This document shows positions 56,620-64,000 of a DNA stretch of 64,000 bases, one piece after another. The number at the start of each line of letters is the position of its first letter. Position 1 is the first letter of the stretch. The translations under genes were made by a program, and so were the position numbers. The notes beneath the pieces are model-generated. The model had not been told where the DNA came from and did not search any database. It saw nothing but the letters and a program-made list of their open reading frames with translations. The stretch comes from Actinoallomurus iriomotensis. Its GTDB lineage: Bacteria; Actinomycetota; Actinomycetes; Streptosporangiales; Streptosporangiaceae. The stretch lies in the NCBI RefSeq assembly GCF_030269445.1, contig NZ_BSTJ01000005.1:1-64000 (forward strand), read 5' to 3'.

Positions 56620-58653
56620 TCAGCGCGCGCCGAGGGCCGGGTCGCTCGTGCTGGGGCGGCCCGTCTCCACGTGACCGGCCAGGCGGCGCAGGAACGTCCG
56701 GTCCTGGTCGGAGGTGACCGTCAGGTCGTACCAGCCGTGGCTGACGCGTGTCCGCGCGTCGTGCGTCGCGCTGCCGCCGGGGCGGATCCGGTACTCCGAC
56801 GCGTGCCCGCCGGCGTCCTCGACCGTCAGCCGGACGATCGTGTTCCCGCCGTTCGTCAGCACGAGCCGCACCCGCTCGCCCGCGCCGTCGTGGCGCGCGG
56901 ACACCTCCGGGCCCGCCGTGCCGGGTCCGCGCAGCCGTCGCAGGAACCCGTTCGGGCCGTGCACGGTGACGTCGTACGCGCCCGGCGCCCACTCGCCGGA
57001 CAGCCGCCGGCCGGCCCCGGCGGTGAAGGTCCACGGCCCGTCCGCGTGCGTCGCCGACGTCACGTGGAAGCTCGCTCCGGTCGCGCCGCGGCTGGCGAAG
57101 TCGATCCGCAGGCCGCCGGAGACGACGCGGCCGTCGGCGGCCAGGTCGTACGGCAGCGGCCGGGCGGGACGCAGGCCGGGCTCCTGTCTCGGCAGCGCCG
57201 GCTTCGCCGGGAGCTTGGGCACGTAGTCGTCGTGCCGGTCGCGGTCCGGCGGCGTGTAGCGGCTGGTGTCGGGTAGCCGGGGCACCCGCGTGGCGGTACG
57301 CCCGAAGTCGAACGCCGAGGTCAGGTCGCCGCACACCGCACGCCGCCAGGGCGAGATGTTCGGCTCGCGCACACCGAAGCGCCGCTCCATGAACCGGATG
57401 ATCGACGTGTGGTCGAACACCTCCGAGTCGACCCAGCCGCCCTTGCTCCACGGCGACACGACGAACATCGGCACCCGCTGGCCCAGGCCGTACGGCCCGG
57501 CGGCGTCGCCGCCTCCGGCCGGCGGTTCGTACCGCTCCCCGGTGAGGTCCACGGTCGAGCGGGCCGGGTCCGCGGGGGCGTACGGGGGCACGACGTGGTC
57601 GAAGAAGCCGTCGTTCTCGTCGTAGCAGATGAACAGCGCGGTCCGGCTCCACACCTCGGGGTCGGTGGTCAGCGTGTCGAGGATCCGCGACAGGTACCAG
57701 GCGCCGTAGTTGGCCGGCCAGTTCGGGTGCTCGGTGAACGCCTCGGGCGCGACGATCCAGGAGATCTGCGGGAGCCTCCCGTTCGTCACGTCGGCCTTGA
57801 GGATCTCGAAGAGGTCCTGGCCGCCCTTGGCGTTCGTGCCGGTGCGGGCCTTGTCGTACAGCGGGTCGCCCGGCTTCGCGCCGCGGTACTGGTCGAAGTA
57901 GAGCAGCGAGTTGTCGCCGTAGTTGCCGATGTAGGCGTCCTGGGTCCAGCCCCACGAGCCCGCGGCGTCGAGGCCGTCGCCGGCGTCCTGGTAGATCTTC
58001 CAGGAGATCCCGGCCTGTTCGAGCCGCTCGGGATAGGTCGTCCAGGAGTAGCCCAGCTCGTCGTTGCCCAGGACCGGTCCGCCGCCCCTGCCGTCGTTGC
58101 CGGTGTAGCCGCTCCACATGTAGTAGCGGTTCGGGTCGGTCGGCCCGAGCAGCGAGCAGTGGTAGGCGTCGCAGATCGTGAACGCGTCCGCCAGCGCGTA
58201 GTGGAACGGGATGTCCTCGCGCGTGAAGTACGCCATCGTCGTGGCGGTCTTGGCCGGGATCCACCGGTCGTAGCGGCCCTGGTTCAGCGCGGCGTGCCCG
58301 CCGTTCCAGCTGTGGTCCAGGTCCTGCAGGAACACCATGCCGAGGTCGTCGACCTCGGGGCGGAAGGGCAGCACGTCGCGCGTCCCGTCGGACTGGTACC
58401 AGACCGGCCTGCCGCTCGGCAGGGTCACCGGGTGCGGGTCGCCGAAGCCGCGTACGCCGCGGAGCGTGCCGAAGTAGTGGTCGAAGGAGCGGTTCTCCTG
58501 CATGAGGACGACGATGTGCTCGACGTCGCGCAGCGTGCCGGTACGGCGGTTCGCGGGGATCTCGGCGGCGCGGGCGATGCTGGTGGAGAGCGCGGACGCC
58601 GCGGCGGTGCCGCCCGCCAGTCGCATGAATCTTCGCCGGTTGATGCCGGTCAT
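56620..58653 (-). CDS. Tat-exported phosphocholine-specific phospholipase C
   Basis: The 677-residue protein starts with a Tat signal (NRRRFMRLAGGTAAASALS). The phosphoesterase domain (about 38-440) has HIVVLMQENRSFDHYFGTL, MWSGYTGNDGRGGGP and ALFICYDENDGFFDHVVPP. Two C-terminal DUF756 beta domains follow (from about 480). It is the acid-phosphatase/PLC family that hydrolyses phosphatidylcholine and sphingomyelin outside the cell, releasing phosphocholine; phosphate scavenging is the usual role. The length is normal. ATG at 58653 follows a weak GCAGG. No PHO box was recognised. Confidence 0.93.
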   Translation of the reverse strand: MTGINRRRFMRLAGGTAAASALSTSIARAAEIPANRRTGTLRDVEHIVVLMQENRSFDHYFGTLRGVRGFGDPHPVTLPSGRPVWYQSDGTRDVLPFRPEVDDLGMVFLQDLDHSWNGGHAALNQGRYDRWIPAKTATTMAYFTREDIPFHYALADAFTICDAYHCSLLGPTDPNRYYMWSGYTGNDGRGGGPVLGNDELGYSWTTYPERLEQAGISWKIYQDAGDGLDAAGSWGWTQDAYIGNYGDNSLLYFDQYRGAKPGDPLYDKARTGTNAKGGQDLFEILKADVTNGRLPQISWIVAPEAFTEHPNWPANYGAWYLSRILDTLTTDPEVWSRTALFICYDENDGFFDHVVPPYAPADPARSTVDLTGERYEPPAGGGDAAGPYGLGQRVPMFVVSPWSKGGWVDSEVFDHTSIIRFMERRFGVREPNISPWRRAVCGDLTSAFDFGRTATRVPRLPDTSRYTPPDRDRHDDYVPKLPAKPALPRQEPGLRPARPLPYDLAADGRVVSGGLRIDFASRGATGASFHVTSATHADGPWTFTAGAGRRLSGEWAPGAYDVTVHGPNGFLRRLRGPGTAGPEVSARHDGAGERVRLVLTNGGNTIVRLTVEDAGGHASEYRIRPGGSATHDARTRVSHGWYDLTVTSDQDRTFLRRLAGHVETGRPSTSDPALGAR

Positions 58654-58790
58654 GGCAGCCTGCCTCAGAAATCGACTCGGTGGGGCGTGTCAGTGCTCTC
58701 AGGTGCCCGGCAACGACGCGCGGCAGCCGGGGAAACGGGCGGGAAAGGCTGGACCAACCTTGATCGTGAGGGCATAGGAGGATGGGACCC

Positions 58791-59807
58791 GTGCGACCTA
58801 TCACGCTTTCTGGCAACATGCCGCGTTCGTTCTACCGGGGCGCCGGGCGCATCGACCGCTTCCGCGGCGACCCGCCGAAGGCCGACCCGTACCACCCGGA
58901 GGACTGGATCGGGTCGGTCACCGCGCGCGCCGGCGCGGCGCCCGCCGGCCTGAGCACGCTGCCGGACGGGCGATCCCTCGCCGAGGCGATCGCCGCGGAC
59001 CCCGAGCGGTGGCTCGGCCCGGAGCACGTCGCCGCGCACGGGGCCGATCCGGCGATCCTGGTCAAGCTCCTCGACGCGGGCGAGCGGCTGCCGCTGCACG
59101 TCCACCCGGACCGCGCGTTCGCGCGCACGCACCTGGCCTCGCCGTACGGCAAGACGGAGGCGTGGATCATCGTCGACGCGGCGCCGGACGCCGCCGTCCA
59201 CCTCGGGTTCGCGCGGGACGTGGCCCCGGAGGAACTCGCGGGCTGGGTCGGTGGGCAGCGGGTGGCCGAGATGCTGGCCGCGACGAACCGCGTCCCCGTA
59301 CGGCCCGGCGACGCCGTCGTCTGCCCGGCGGGCGTGCCGCACGCGATCGGCGAGGGCATCCTGCTCGTCGAGGTCCAGGAGCCGACCGACTTCTCGCTCC
59401 TGCTGGAGTGGGAGGGCTACGACATCGAGCCCGAGGCGGGTCACCTCGGGCTCGGGTTCGACCAGGCGCTGGGCTGCGTCGACCGCGCCTCCTGGGACAC
59501 CGGCCGGATCGAGGACCTGCGCCGGACCCGCCGCGCCGGCCGCGGCGTGCGCCCCGGCGTCGACCGGCTGTTCCCCGAGGCCGCGGACGCCTTCTTCGCC
59601 GCCGAGCGCCTGCGGCCCGACCCGGTCGGCGTGCTGGACCCGGCCTTCTCGGTCGTCGTGGTCGTCGAGGGCGCGGGCACGCTGGAGTCCGCGCACGCCG
59701 AACCGGTCGACGTGCGCGCCGGTCACACGCTGCTGGTCCCGTACGCCTCCGGCGAGTGCGTGCTGCGCGGCGAGGTCACCGCGATCCGCTGCCGCCCGCC
59801 GGTGTGA
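58791..59807 (+). CDS. manA: Class I mannose-6-phosphate isomerase-like protein
   Basis: The 338-residue cupin enzyme has KLLDAGERLPLHVHPDRAFA with the zinc-binding histidines, YGKTEAWIIVDAAPDA, VCPAGVPHAIGEGILLVEVQEPTDFS and a C-terminal second cupin. It interconverts mannose-6-phosphate and fructose-6-phosphate, feeding GDP-mannose for glycans or sugar use. GTG at 58791 has AGGAGG at proper spacing, while ATG 58782 directly abuts that site and is less likely. It ends seven bases from the convergent membrane glycosyltransferase gene. Confidence 0.85.
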   Translation: MRPITLSGNMPRSFYRGAGRIDRFRGDPPKADPYHPEDWIGSVTARAGAAPAGLSTLPDGRSLAEAIAADPERWLGPEHVAAHGADPAILVKLLDAGERLPLHVHPDRAFARTHLASPYGKTEAWIIVDAAPDAAVHLGFARDVAPEELAGWVGGQRVAEMLAATNRVPVRPGDAVVCPAGVPHAIGEGILLVEVQEPTDFSLLLEWEGYDIEPEAGHLGLGFDQALGCVDRASWDTGRIEDLRRTRRAGRGVRPGVDRLFPEAADAFFAAERLRPDPVGVLDPAFSVVVVVEGAGTLESAHAEPVDVRAGHTLLVPYASGECVLRGEVTAIRCRPPV

Positions 59808-59814
59808 CCGCGCC

Positions 59815-61380
59815 TCAGGCCACCTGCCACACGTGCAGGAGGCGGTCGTGGCTGGTCATGACCGGCCGCCAGGCCGGCGGCACCGTCGGCAGGACGGCGC
59901 GCGCGGCGTCGCCGCAGCGCGGGCAGGCGTCGCTGCCGACGCTGTAGACGACCACGTAGTCGCCCGACGGCGGCCGGGCCGAGGCGGTCATCGGACGCAT
60001 GTGCCCGCGCCAGACCCGGTGCCCCGTCGAGGTCACGAAGTAGATCGGCAGGATCCGGAAGAGCTTGGCGTCCACCCACACCGTCCGCGCCTGCGATCGG
60101 GCCAGCCAGGAGCGGAACTCCGGCAGCGCGTCCGAGCGGACCCGGTCCGACCCGGCCCAGCCCGGCATGCCGGGCCGGCCGACGACGGCGAACGCGGCCG
60201 TGGCCACCGCGACGCACGAGACGACCGCGCCGGCCGCGAGCGCACCCCGCCGGCCGGCCGGCCGCAGCGCGCGGACGGCGACCCACAGCGCGGCGACGCC
60301 GCCCAGCACGAATGCCGGGAAGATCGGATACCAGTAGCGCAGCAGTTGCAGCCGCAGCTTCGGGTGCGCGGGGTTCAGCACCCCGCCCTCCAGCGTGAGC
60401 GGCACCCACAGCAGCATCAGCCACAGCGCGAACACCCCCACCCGGCGTTCGGGCAGCGTCGAGGTGCGGCGCACCAGGCGGACGACGACGTACATCCCGG
60501 CGGCGAGCGTCAGCGCGAGCAGCAGCAGCATTCCGGGCGCCTCGGCCAGGTGGCCGAGCTGCTGGGGGAGCCGCCACAGGTACACCCACAGCGGCAGGTT
60601 GTGGAACGTCCTGGCGACCTCCGGGCGCGAGGGCAGGTCGCCGAGGCCCGACCCCGCGTGCAACCGGGCGAGCGGGTCGCCGTACAGGTGGGCGTTGAGC
60701 GCGGTCTCGCCGATCCCGGTGAGGGCCACCGGCACGAGCCCCCACAGCCACTCCCACCGCCCGATCCGCCGCCACAGCAGCGCGGGCACCAGCGGCCAGA
60801 CGAACACGATGAATTCGCGCGTGAGGTAGCTCCACCCCATCAGCGCGCCGATGACGACGAGCCAGAGCCGCCGCCACGGCAGCAGTCCCTCGCGCACCGC
60901 GATCGTCAGTGCCACGGCCGCCGTGAACAGCGCCGTCGCGGGCAGGTCCGGCAGCAGCTCGGTGCCCGCCACGACGACGATCCCCACGCAGCCGAGCACG
61001 CCCGCCGAGAGGACGCCGACGAGACGCCCGAACAGCATGCAGCCGATCGCGTACACCGAGGCGAACAGCAGCAGCGCCGCCGCCACGGGGAACGCGTGGT
61101 AGGTCACTTCGGAGTACCCGAACACCTTCATGACCAGCGCCGTCGGCCCGGTCAGGCCGATGCGCAGGTACTGGTGGTCGAAGATCGGGTCCTTCGGCCG
61201 GGACGGGAACGACCGGGCCGCGTCCATGTAGCGGCTGTGGTCGACCGGCTGCGGCACGGACAGGTCGCACAGCAGCAGCACGGCGTAGAGCAGCGTCAGG
61301 ACGGCGCCGAGGACGACCGCGGGACGCCACGAGGACGTCCCGCGCCGCTCGGTGACCGGCTCGGAGGCGGTGTCGAGCAT
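59815..61380 (-). CDS. Polytopic membrane glycosyltransferase-like protein (GT39/ArnT type)
   Basis: The 521-residue protein has about ten membrane helices. The first extracytoplasmic loop carries PVDHSRYMDAARSFP and PIFDHQYLRIGLTGP, the acidic-residue region typical of C-type glycosyltransferases that use polyprenyl-phosphate sugars. A soluble C-terminal domain follows (from about 430; ends LLHVWQVA). It probably adds a sugar on the outer membrane face. ATG at 61380 shares one base with the stop of the upstream multidomain transferase gene, so the two form one unit. Confidence 0.8.
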   Translation of the reverse strand: MLDTASEPVTERRGTSSWRPAVVLGAVLTLLYAVLLLCDLSVPQPVDHSRYMDAARSFPSRPKDPIFDHQYLRIGLTGPTALVMKVFGYSEVTYHAFPVAAALLLFASVYAIGCMLFGRLVGVLSAGVLGCVGIVVVAGTELLPDLPATALFTAAVALTIAVREGLLPWRRLWLVVIGALMGWSYLTREFIVFVWPLVPALLWRRIGRWEWLWGLVPVALTGIGETALNAHLYGDPLARLHAGSGLGDLPSRPEVARTFHNLPLWVYLWRLPQQLGHLAEAPGMLLLLALTLAAGMYVVVRLVRRTSTLPERRVGVFALWLMLLWVPLTLEGGVLNPAHPKLRLQLLRYWYPIFPAFVLGGVAALWVAVRALRPAGRRGALAAGAVVSCVAVATAAFAVVGRPGMPGWAGSDRVRSDALPEFRSWLARSQARTVWVDAKLFRILPIYFVTSTGHRVWRGHMRPMTASARPPSGDYVVVYSVGSDACPRCGDAARAVLPTVPPAWRPVMTSHDRLLHVWQVA

Positions 61381-64000
61381 CAGAACAGCACGTTCTCCCC
61401 GGCCGGACCGTGGAACGCCACGCGGCCGTGCCGCATCAGCTCCGCGTCGCTCACCTTCCAGGTGTGCGCCTCACGGTCGCCGCGCACGGACACGAAGTTG
61501 AAGCGGTCACCGGAGTAGATCCCGACATCCTCGGCCTGCGCACGCCGCAACAGGTCGCTGTCGACCGCGCGCGGCAGGTCGGAGAAGCGCAGCTTCCGCA
61601 TCGCGTCGCCGTCGGCCAGGATCGTGCCGCCCTGGATGAGTTCGGCCTCGGTGTGCTCCAGGTGCGGGAAGCGCAGCAGCGTGACGCCGTGCGTGCGCAT
61701 CTCGCAGTAGTGCGCGCCCTTCCCGACCAGGCCCGCCGTCGTGTAGTCGAAGGCGTACGCCAGGTCGCTCAGGTAGTGACGTCCGTAGAGGTTGTCGTCG
61801 TCCATCTTGGCCAGGTACGCGCCGTCGGCGGCGTCGATGCCGAGATTGAGGATCGCGCCGAGCGTCAGCGAGGAGTCGGCGGACAGGACGACTACGTTCT
61901 CCAGCCCGGCGGCCCGCGCCCGCGCCTCCACGCCGTCCGCCGGGATGCCGTGCAGCACGAGGACGAGCTGGAGCGGCCGGTGGTCCTGCGCGGCGACCTG
62001 GGCGATGGCGTGGTCGATCTGGTCGGGCCGGTTGGTCGGCAGGATCACCGAGATGGAGCGTTCGCGGCGGGGCGCGGACACCCCGGCGGCGGTCAGCACG
62101 GTCTCGGCCCGGTGGCCGTACAGGTGCTTGGCGAAGACCTCCCGCATGGCCAGGTGACCGACGCGGTCGCGCAGGTCGGCGTCCTTCATCAGCTCGACCA
62201 GCGCCTCGGTGGTCTGCCGGGGCGCGGAGGAGAGCCGTACGAGGTCGCCGAAGACGTTCTCCAGCGCGCGGGAGTGCCCCGACACGACCGGCGTGGCGCA
62301 CGCGGACAGCTCGAACACCCGGCGGGCGCACATCGTCGGCGACTCGGTCACCGAGTTGACGTTCAGGAAGATCTTGTACGCCTTGTAGGCCGCGAGCATC
62401 CGCTCGTACGGGAGCGAGCCGACGATGTGGTCGGCGTACTGCGGCGGGAACGCGAAGTCCGGGTCGTCGGAGATCCGGCTGTAGATGTGCAGGTCGAACT
62501 CGCGCGCCGGACCGAGGATCGTGTCCATCTGCGCGGCACGCTCGGGGTACTTCTTCGCGTGGTACGTCCCGGCGAACGCGACCTCGTGCTTGCGCCCGCC
62601 CGGCACCGCGACCGGGTTGTGGATGCGCGGCTGGGCGCCGAACGGCAGCAGCGCGACGCGGTCGTGACCGACGGCCTCCACGTAGCGCGGGATGCAGTCG
62701 GCGTCCACGGTGAACACGTGGTCGAACAGCTTGGCCGTCTCGATGAAACGGTCGAAGTTCGGCGGGTCCTCCTTGTTCCAGAAGACCGTCGGGATGCCCT
62801 GCTCCCCGCACCAGGCGACCAGGTCGCGCACCGGCTGTTTGGGCGCGCCGGCCGCGCTCATCATCGTGGCCCACCGGCCGTTGTTGCCGTGCCAGGCCGA
62901 CTCGGCGAACAGCATCGACGGACGTTCGCGTTCGAGCACCTCCCGCCAGTCGTCCGGGCCGAAGGTGATCTGCTCCCACTCGTACCGGAAGGCGCCGGTG
63001 GAGAACACGTCGAGGATGACCGCGACCTTGATGTCGCGCGCCACCGGCCCGTCCGGGACGGCCACCTCGGGGATGTTGATCGCCGAGTAGTGGCCCGACA
63101 GGTCCGGTGAGCCCGCCGTCGTCTCCGGCTTGGGCTCGTCCAGGCGCGGCGCGGCCTTCAGGGCGGTGGCGACGCTCCTGGGCAGTTTCAGCGCCTGCGA
63201 GGGACGCTTGGCGCTCCACAGCGCCTCGCCGAGCCGCCACCACTTGCGCGACTTGGCCGACTTCAGCTGCCAGGTGACGTACTCGGTGCGGTAGGACTGG
63301 TGCGCCAGACGCGCCTCGAGGTTCTTCATCCGCGCGTTGACCTGCTCGTACCGCGCGATGGCGATGTCGTAGCGGCGCATCCGCTCCTTCTCGTCCTGCA
63401 CCGCCTCCTGGATCGCGACCAGCGCCCGCTCCATGAGGGGCTGGGACTCGACGATCAGCCGGTCCGGGTCGGCCATCGCCCCCGGCCGCGAGACCGTCCG
63501 CAGGTACCGGTCGACGATGTCGAGGTCCTCGACGGTGAAGTGCGGCGCGAGCAGGCGCACCAGAGAGGCCACGTAGAACGTGGCGTAGTGGTCGTGGTGG
63601 CGGCTCAGCCCGAACGGCGTGGTGAGCACGAGCCGGCCCCGCGGCCGCAGCACGCGGGCCGCCTCGGCGAGCAGGGGGGAGGCGTCGGGGGAGTGTTCGA
63701 CGATCTCGCCCATGATGACGGTGTCGAATGACGCGTCGGGAAATTCGAGTGCGTTTCCGTCGGCGAGCCGGAAGTCGAGCCTCGCCTGGACGTCCTCGGG
63801 TTCGCCGTCGCGTTCCGCCTTCGCGTATTCGACGCGGTCGGCCTGGATGTCCACCCCGATGACGGTCAGCCCCCGCCGGGCGCACAGAATCGAGGCGATG
63901 CCCTGCGAACAACCGATGTCCAGGACGTCTCCGGTGGCCTGCCCGACGAGCCAGTCGATACGATCACGAGCGACCTGCTGGGTGCTTTCGGCCCAGATCT
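61380..64000 (-). CDS. Methyltransferase-glycosyltransferase fusion, 5' end beyond window
   Basis: The frame is open to the right edge (about 873 residues seen). First comes a SAM methyltransferase (VLDIGCSQGIASIL, DTVIMGEIVEHSPD), then a helical segment with a long Glu/Arg-rich stretch. A GT-B/CgeB-like glycosyltransferase follows (VAFAGTYHAKKYPERAAQM, SVTESPTMCARRVFELSAC). Last is a GT2 domain (ISVILPTNRPDQIDHAI, YLAKMDDDNLYGRHYL with the DDD metal motif). It would build a methylated glycan in the cytoplasm, passing work to the membrane transferase encoded next. A GTG at 63854 is internal to the methyltransferase domain and is not the true start. Confidence 0.88.
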   Translation of the reverse strand, partial: IWAESTQQVARDRIDWLVGQATGDVLDIGCSQGIASILCARRGLTVIGVDIQADRVEYAKAERDGEPEDVQARLDFRLADGNALEFPDASFDTVIMGEIVEHSPDASPLLAEAARVLRPRGRLVLTTPFGLSRHHDHYATFYVASLVRLLAPHFTVEDLDIVDRYLRTVSRPGAMADPDRLIVESQPLMERALVAIQEAVQDEKERMRRYDIAIARYEQVNARMKNLEARLAHQSYRTEYVTWQLKSAKSRKWWRLGEALWSAKRPSQALKLPRSVATALKAAPRLDEPKPETTAGSPDLSGHYSAINIPEVAVPDGPVARDIKVAVILDVFSTGAFRYEWEQITFGPDDWREVLERERPSMLFAESAWHGNNGRWATMMSAAGAPKQPVRDLVAWCGEQGIPTVFWNKEDPPNFDRFIETAKLFDHVFTVDADCIPRYVEAVGHDRVALLPFGAQPRIHNPVAVPGGRKHEVAFAGTYHAKKYPERAAQMDTILGPAREFDLHIYSRISDDPDFAFPPQYADHIVGSLPYERMLAAYKAYKIFLNVNSVTESPTMCARRVFELSACATPVVSGHSRALENVFGDLVRLSSAPRQTTEALVELMKDADLRDRVGHLAMREVFAKHLYGHRAETVLTAAGVSAPRRERSISVILPTNRPDQIDHAIAQVAAQDHRPLQLVLVLHGIPADGVEARARAAGLENVVVLSADSSLTLGAILNLGIDAADGAYLAKMDDDNLYGRHYLSDLAYAFDYTTAGLVGKGAHYCEMRTHGVTLLRFPHLEHTEAELIQGGTILADGDAMRKLRFSDLPRAVDSDLLRRAQAEDVGIYSGDRFNFVSVRGDREAHTWKVSDAELMRHGRVAFHGPAGENVLF

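Noticed and set aside
59251-61518. Very long plus-strand frame opposite the membrane glycosyltransferase gene
   Set aside because: It is Arg/Gln/Pro-rich, overlaps the end of manA in another frame and lies antisense to a clear polytopic membrane protein.
1-64000. tRNA or rRNA genes
   Set aside because: No cloverleaf with a TTCGA-type T-loop and matching acceptor stem, and no conserved rRNA segments, were noticed while reading; a covariance-model search would settle it.

Overview
This is chromosomal DNA from a high-G+C actinobacterium. GTG starts, 4-bp ATGA/GTGA gene overlaps, a DUF574-type methyltransferase, Tat- and lipobox-exported proteins and actinobacterial regulator families point to an actinomycete. 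Streptosporangiales is my best guess, from gene content only. No ribosomal RNA, tRNA, CRISPR array, prophage or classical antibiotic gene cluster was seen. The only mobile element is a transposase fragment cut by the left edge.

Region by region. 0-1 kb: 5' end of an IS701-type transposase, its probable end, and an empty stretch. 1.2-4.2 kb: two secreted beta-1,3-glucanases (GH64 and GH16), each with a discoidin-like domain, behind a LacI-type palindrome. 4.2-6.2 kb: htpG. 6.3-13.3 kb: a molybdenum island made of a three-subunit molybdo-flavin dehydrogenase, oxalate decarboxylase, modA and a Mop molybdate-binding protein. 12.2-14.5 kb: repeat-rich, nearly gene-free DNA with a decayed oxidoreductase fragment whose intact relative lies at 16.3 kb. 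14.6-22.8 kb: small enzymes, an ABC exporter, an MFS carrier and a large ABC-permease-like protein with a proline-rich tail. 22.9-24 kb: a frameshifted PAS-SpoIIE phosphatase pseudogene. 24-30 kb: a glycosylation operon (epimerase, three glycosyltransferases, two unknown proteins) followed by a MaoC hydratase. 30-32.6 kb: a remnant region, a quinone-oxidoreductase-like gene and a GC repeat tract.

32.6-34.4 kb: an orphan sensor kinase. 34.6-45.8 kb: the most striking unit, a tightly coupled operon holding a threonine-synthase-like PLP enzyme, a complete oligopeptide-type ABC importer, an SDR, a PgdA-like deacetylase, a cytoplasmic penicillin-acylase-family hydrolase and a terminal GntR/FCD regulator. 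An 18-bp perfect palindrome lies in front of it. It reads as a self-regulated system that imports an acylated or amide compound and breaks it down inside the cell. The substrate is unknown.

45.9-64 kb: divergent or adjacent regulator-target pairs with visible operators (TetR/aldo-keto reductase, Rrf2/NmrA, DeoR/MFS), a DNA ligase, a VOC-GNAT fusion, HemK-like and DUF574 methyltransferases, a Tat-exported phospholipase C, a mannose-6-phosphate isomerase and a second glycosylation unit that runs off the right edge.

The most novel observation is a pair of short leader ORFs (22711-22782 minus and 39256-39318 plus). They encode related peptides sharing EDTVPxxISPTxE, differ at several synonymous codon positions, and each ends in a stop codon that overlaps the ATG of the next gene.
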